A stretch of 49,075 nt of DNA from Lindgomyces ingoldianus (taxonomy: Eukaryota > Ascomycota > Dothideomycetes > Pleosporales > Lindgomycetaceae): NCBI RefSeq assembly GCF_010093535.1, contig NW_022985176.1, positions 263,719 through 312,793 of the forward strand, in the 5' to 3' direction. Numbering within the stretch: the first letter of the stretch is position 1; each line of letters starts with the position of its first letter. The notes below the pieces were generated by a model, which had not been told where the DNA came from, did not search any database, and saw only the letters and a list, made by a program, of their open reading frames with translations. Both the position numbers and the translations under genes were made by a program. Below are positions 45,770 to 49,075 of this stretch, piece by piece.

Positions 45770-47930
45770 CTTTATGTAATATATTACAATAGAAGCAACA
45801 GCTAAACGCTACACCTGCAGGTACCCCTTAGGGGATAACTGCACTAACTTTAGCACTTGCAGTAAAACCTAATGTAATCTAAACTCTATAACACAGAAAT
45901 TACTAAAGGAAGTTAGCATATAGATAAAAAAAGGATAAAGTAATAACTTATACTTTTTACTATAAAATTTTAACTTTATATAGCTTATAAAGTTATAACT
46001 TAAAGTAGAGTGTAAATGTCTGTATTAAAGGTACTGTCTAGGGCCCTACTAGACCTAGAGAGGTCCTAGGTAAAGTCTAGACTAAGTATTATCTACATAT
46101 ATAACAAAAACATTTTAAAGATTCCTAAAAACATTACTAGCTACTTTTTTAGTAAAATAAAAGTTCTGCGCGCTTTTAATCTATCTATGCTGTACTAGAC
46201 TACTAATTTACAACTAGTAAGCTTACCTTCTTAGTAGCAGGTATATTTAGCCTATAGTAGTACTACTGTTTCTTCTAGTTAGTTGTGCAGCTGTCTTTAA
46301 GAAAAATTACCTTAGACTTAGACTAGATAATAGTATTATTTAAATAGTTTTTACTAACACTACTAAGACTACTTTAAAGTAAAGTTAGCTATAATCTAAA
46401 TAACTTATAATACTAAGACATACCTTATGCTGCTTATAGTTATGTTTCTAAGAAACCTAACGCTACTAGGCATACTTTGCTAGTGTAAAGCCCTTAGTCT
46501 TACACTTTAGCTACTAGAAGTATGCATTAATATGCTCTCTAAGGGCTAGGGCGTATAAGAGAATATTTTTTTAATAGTAAAGCTAAGCCTTAGCGTCTAG
46601 GTTAAGTTCTTAACTTAGGTTACCTATAGTCTTAATAGCATATCTGTTATAGTTAAAAGCTTAGTTAATATAGTACTAGAGAATATTTCTAGCGCAGCAG
46701 AAGTAGGGATTAAGCTATACATAGTTAGCATAAACTTAAAAAGCTTTAAAAGACCTACTTTTACACAGCTACCTGCCTTTTTATTAACACAGCCTTTGTA
46801 AATACTAAACAGCATGCTTTTTATACACACGCTAGTGTTTATAGCTATGTAAAGATTAGAAGCTAAGAGCTTCTTACTACCTTTCTTAGACAACAGCGCA
46901 GCAACACAGCTACAGCACTATTTCTAGATAAGTAGCAGCTAAGGCTCTAAGTAAGGCAGAAGCTTATAGACATACATAAGAATCTCCTCTTTAAAGCACT
47001 AAGCAAAAAATGTAATAGGCATAGTAAAAAAAAAAAAAGTTATAGCTAAAAAGACTAGTTAAAAAGAAGCTAAAGTAAAAGTAAAGAAAAAAAGGTTTAA
47101 AAGTAGTAAAAATAGTGTTTTATACTTAAACTTACACTTACTTTTTTTACTTTATGTAAGGTCTAAAGTTACTTTAAAGCCTTACTACTTATAACCTACT
47201 TAGTATAAAATGTTAGAGAGATAAGAAAATATGTAAATAGCTTAAGAAAACTATTACTTATGCTTATACTTAACTAACTAAAAAAGTAACTACTTTTAGT
47301 AAATAGCAACACATTAAAAGCATTATTCTTAAGTATTTTGCGTATAGAGATATCCCTAAAGCACTAATTTATTAGTACTTAAGAGAAATAGTAGAATAAC
47401 TTGCTTATATAGCACTATACTTTTTTATTTAGCACTTACAACTCTAGACTAGAGCAGCTATAGATTTAGTCTTAGAAGCTTTACAGCACTAACTTTAGAA
47501 CTGTCTTAGTAATATATTAGAACTCTAAGCTATTTTAAATAAAATTATAATATTATAAGCTTACTAATAACTATTCTTTTAATAGAAAAGACCTAGTAAT
47601 TAACTACTGCATTTAAAAGAACTACTTGCGCAGGAGTAGTGCATCTACAGATGCCTTGTAGTACTTATAAGTACTAAAACTAAAACCTTAGGACCTTTAA
47701 AAGTAGACCTTAACTAGATAGTAAAAAAAAAAAGTTATAATCTTAAGTTACTTTTATAAAAGTAGGCTTTTTAATTATAGACTATCTACTTTACTTAGCC
47801 TCTGCAGGCCTATTAGGCTTAACCTAATAAGATAAGAACGCCCTACATTAGTAGCTATAGTGCTAGTAATAATGTTCTAACTTTTCTAGTTATACTTTTT
47901 TAGACATAGTTTTCCTTTACTAAGGTTTTC
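45770..47930. other. Unassigned 2.2-kb segment at the 3' end of the second chromovirus
   Basis: AT-rich and RIP-mutated, after the chromodomain and before the last clean stretch (about 47955-48077). It holds an 89-aa open frame on the minus strand (46624-46893) without recognisable family. It may be an extra 3' ORF of this retrotransposon or a buried, decayed insertion. No TIR, LTR or polymerase motif was found. Confidence 0.45.
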
Positions 47931-48077
47931 TAAAGTTTAGTTACTAGTAATAAGTACTACCTAGGCGTAACCTGTACAGTCCCCACCGCAGGTCCGCCTA
48001 GGGCTAGTCTAAGTTACCATAATATCCTACCTATCTAATCGCAGGATTAAGGACGACCTGCAGAAGGAGGGGGGCCA

Positions 48078-48282
48078 TGTCACAGTCAACTTGGACATGC
48101 CTCGGACTCTCCCCAGAGAGCCCTCGGCCCAGCCTTAGGCACATGACGTCCCGTCACGTGCCCTAGCACATATATATATATATCCTCTTACGAACCCCTG
48201 AGTCTCCTCAAGGATTCGTCTATCAATACTATCCTGTACCCCCTTCTGCGCTTCACGCTTCCTGCTTCACAGTGCTCTCACA
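48078..48282 (+). repeat. 3' LTR of the second chromovirus
   Basis: 205 bp, two bases longer than its partner through an extra TA. The outer right half is essentially clean. Confidence 0.92.
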
Positions 48283-48955
48283 CAACTACTTTTTAAACTA
48301 GTATAAAAAGAAAAATCTACTTTAGAATTAGGTTATTATAATCTTTAAGCATAGCTAGACTACTAATTAGGTTAGTTTAGACTAGTTAAAGCACTTTAAC
48401 GCGCATATAAAGAAGCATACTATTAGTAGCTACTATCTGCTAGTTATTAACAGCTATAAAACCTATAACTTACTTTATTACTAGTAATACTATAAAAATA
48501 ATAAAATTATTACTATTTACATGCTTTTTTACTTATTACACTTTTTATAGCTACTTAATATAAGTTATTTTACTTTTTTAAAAAAAGTGTATAAGCGCTA
48601 AGCTAAAAACCTTATGCATAACTAGATTACTTATATTATAAAAATAAAGTTTTTACTATGCTTTAAAGCAGCTTATAATGCTATAATTACTTTTACTAAT
48701 ATTTAAAAAGAGTTTTAAGGCGCTAGATTAGTTTCTTTTAACCTATAATAAGTTATAATAGGCCTTAATATAAAGTTGCGCACTCTATTACTACTACTAC
48801 TTATATATAATAAGCTCTAGCAGTTGTAAACCCTAAGTAATACTTTAAAACTTAAGTTATAATTAATGCTTATAAAAATAAAAATTTAAAAGCATATAAA
48901 TAGTTTACTAACTTCTATAGTTAAAGTGTTTAAAAAAGTTTTAAAAAAGGTAGTA

Positions 48956-49075
48956 ACGTACTTTATAGGCGAGTTGCTCACACACCTAAGTTGCTTACTT
49001 TTGCCAAGACCCTACTAAACTACCCTTCCTACACTAATGCATTCCCTACAACACTACTTAGACGCGCTAAAAGAA
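48956..49075 (+). mobile_element. Left end of another pogo-family element, cut by the window end
   Basis: Begins ACGTACTTTATAGGCGAG after TA (48954-48955) and follows the family TIR through CGCGCTAAAAGAA. It could be a full pogo or another fold-back element. Confidence 0.8.

Larger units (their letters stand above)
39429..48282 (+). mobile_element. Ty3/gypsy chromovirus, complete, inserted in the pogo copy
   Basis: LTRs 39429-39631 (203 bp) and 48078-48282 (205 bp), TGTCAC...CTCACA, with target duplication CAACT (39424-39428, 48283-48287). The empty site survives in the other pogo copy at 14119-14140 (AGTAGCAACTACTTTTTAAA). A polypurine tract AGAAGGAGGGGGG precedes the 3' LTR. Pol is on the plus strand: RT, integrase, chromodomain. 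A solo LTR interrupts the integrase region. About 2.2 kb between chromodomain and 3' LTR is unexplained. Confidence 0.9.
16407..48955 (+). mobile_element. Second Fot1/pogo copy, split by two retrotransposons and one DNA transposon
   Basis: Left TIR starts at 16407 after TA (16405-16406). Pieces are 16407-16693, 38948-39428 and 48283-48955. The breaks are filled by gypsy elements at 16694-38947 and 39429-48282. The third piece ends where another TIR element begins at 48956; the corresponding sequence in the first copy (15934-15936) is uninterrupted. The remaining 3' part lies beyond the window. The pieces align collinearly with 13753-16370. Confidence 0.85.

Overview
The window is filamentous ascomycete (Pezizomycotina-type) nuclear DNA. 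Genes have short GT-AG introns of 50-102 nt. The repeats are Ty3/gypsy chromoviruses, Ty1/copia elements and Fot1/pogo DNA transposons, heavily mutated by a RIP-like (repeat-induced point mutation) C-to-T process. No species can be named from the sequence alone.

Positions 1-8,820 are a base-balanced gene-bearing segment. It holds: (i) a secreted precursor with 15 identical copies of the heptapeptide SPPHKTI between Kex2 and dipeptidyl-aminopeptidase sites (44-700, minus); (ii) a three-exon Ser/Thr kinase (1611-2824, plus); (iii) a tRNA-Gly(GCC) gene (4350-4524, plus) interrupted by two 52-nt GT-AG insertions in the D-loop and T-stem, ending at a 16-T pol III terminator; and (iv) a two-exon gene for an 862-aa protein with a C-terminal T5orf172/MUG113-type domain (5396-8034, minus). 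The tRNA is the most unusual object here. Its three exons rejoin into a 71-nt tRNA with every stem paired, and the insertions carry spliceosomal-type signals rather than a tRNA intron at 37/38.

From about 8,820 to the end the DNA is AT-rich and gene-poor, a nest of dead transposons. Two RIP-mutated Fot1/pogo elements lie side by side (13753-16370 and 16407-48955 onward). The second is split by a gypsy chromovirus (16694-38947, TSD AATAA) and another (39429-48282, TSD CAACT). The first chromovirus holds a minus-strand copia-like element (20658-30183, TSD ACCTT) and a plus-strand copia element (32833-38321, TSD AAGGT). The minus-strand copia holds a 1.1-kb fold-back element (26390-27489, TA target). 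The second chromovirus holds a clean solo LTR (44883-45110, TSD ATACC). Paralogous copies in the window supply empty-site sequences for two of these insertions.

A 10-N gap at 23690-23699 is flanked by the same 2,027 bp on both sides, almost certainly an unmerged contig overlap, so the true sequence is probably 2,037 bp shorter. The mutation process leaves a visible signature: C is lost mainly from pyrimidine-C-purine contexts. In all four complete LTR elements the outer part of each LTR is spared while the inner part is mutated.
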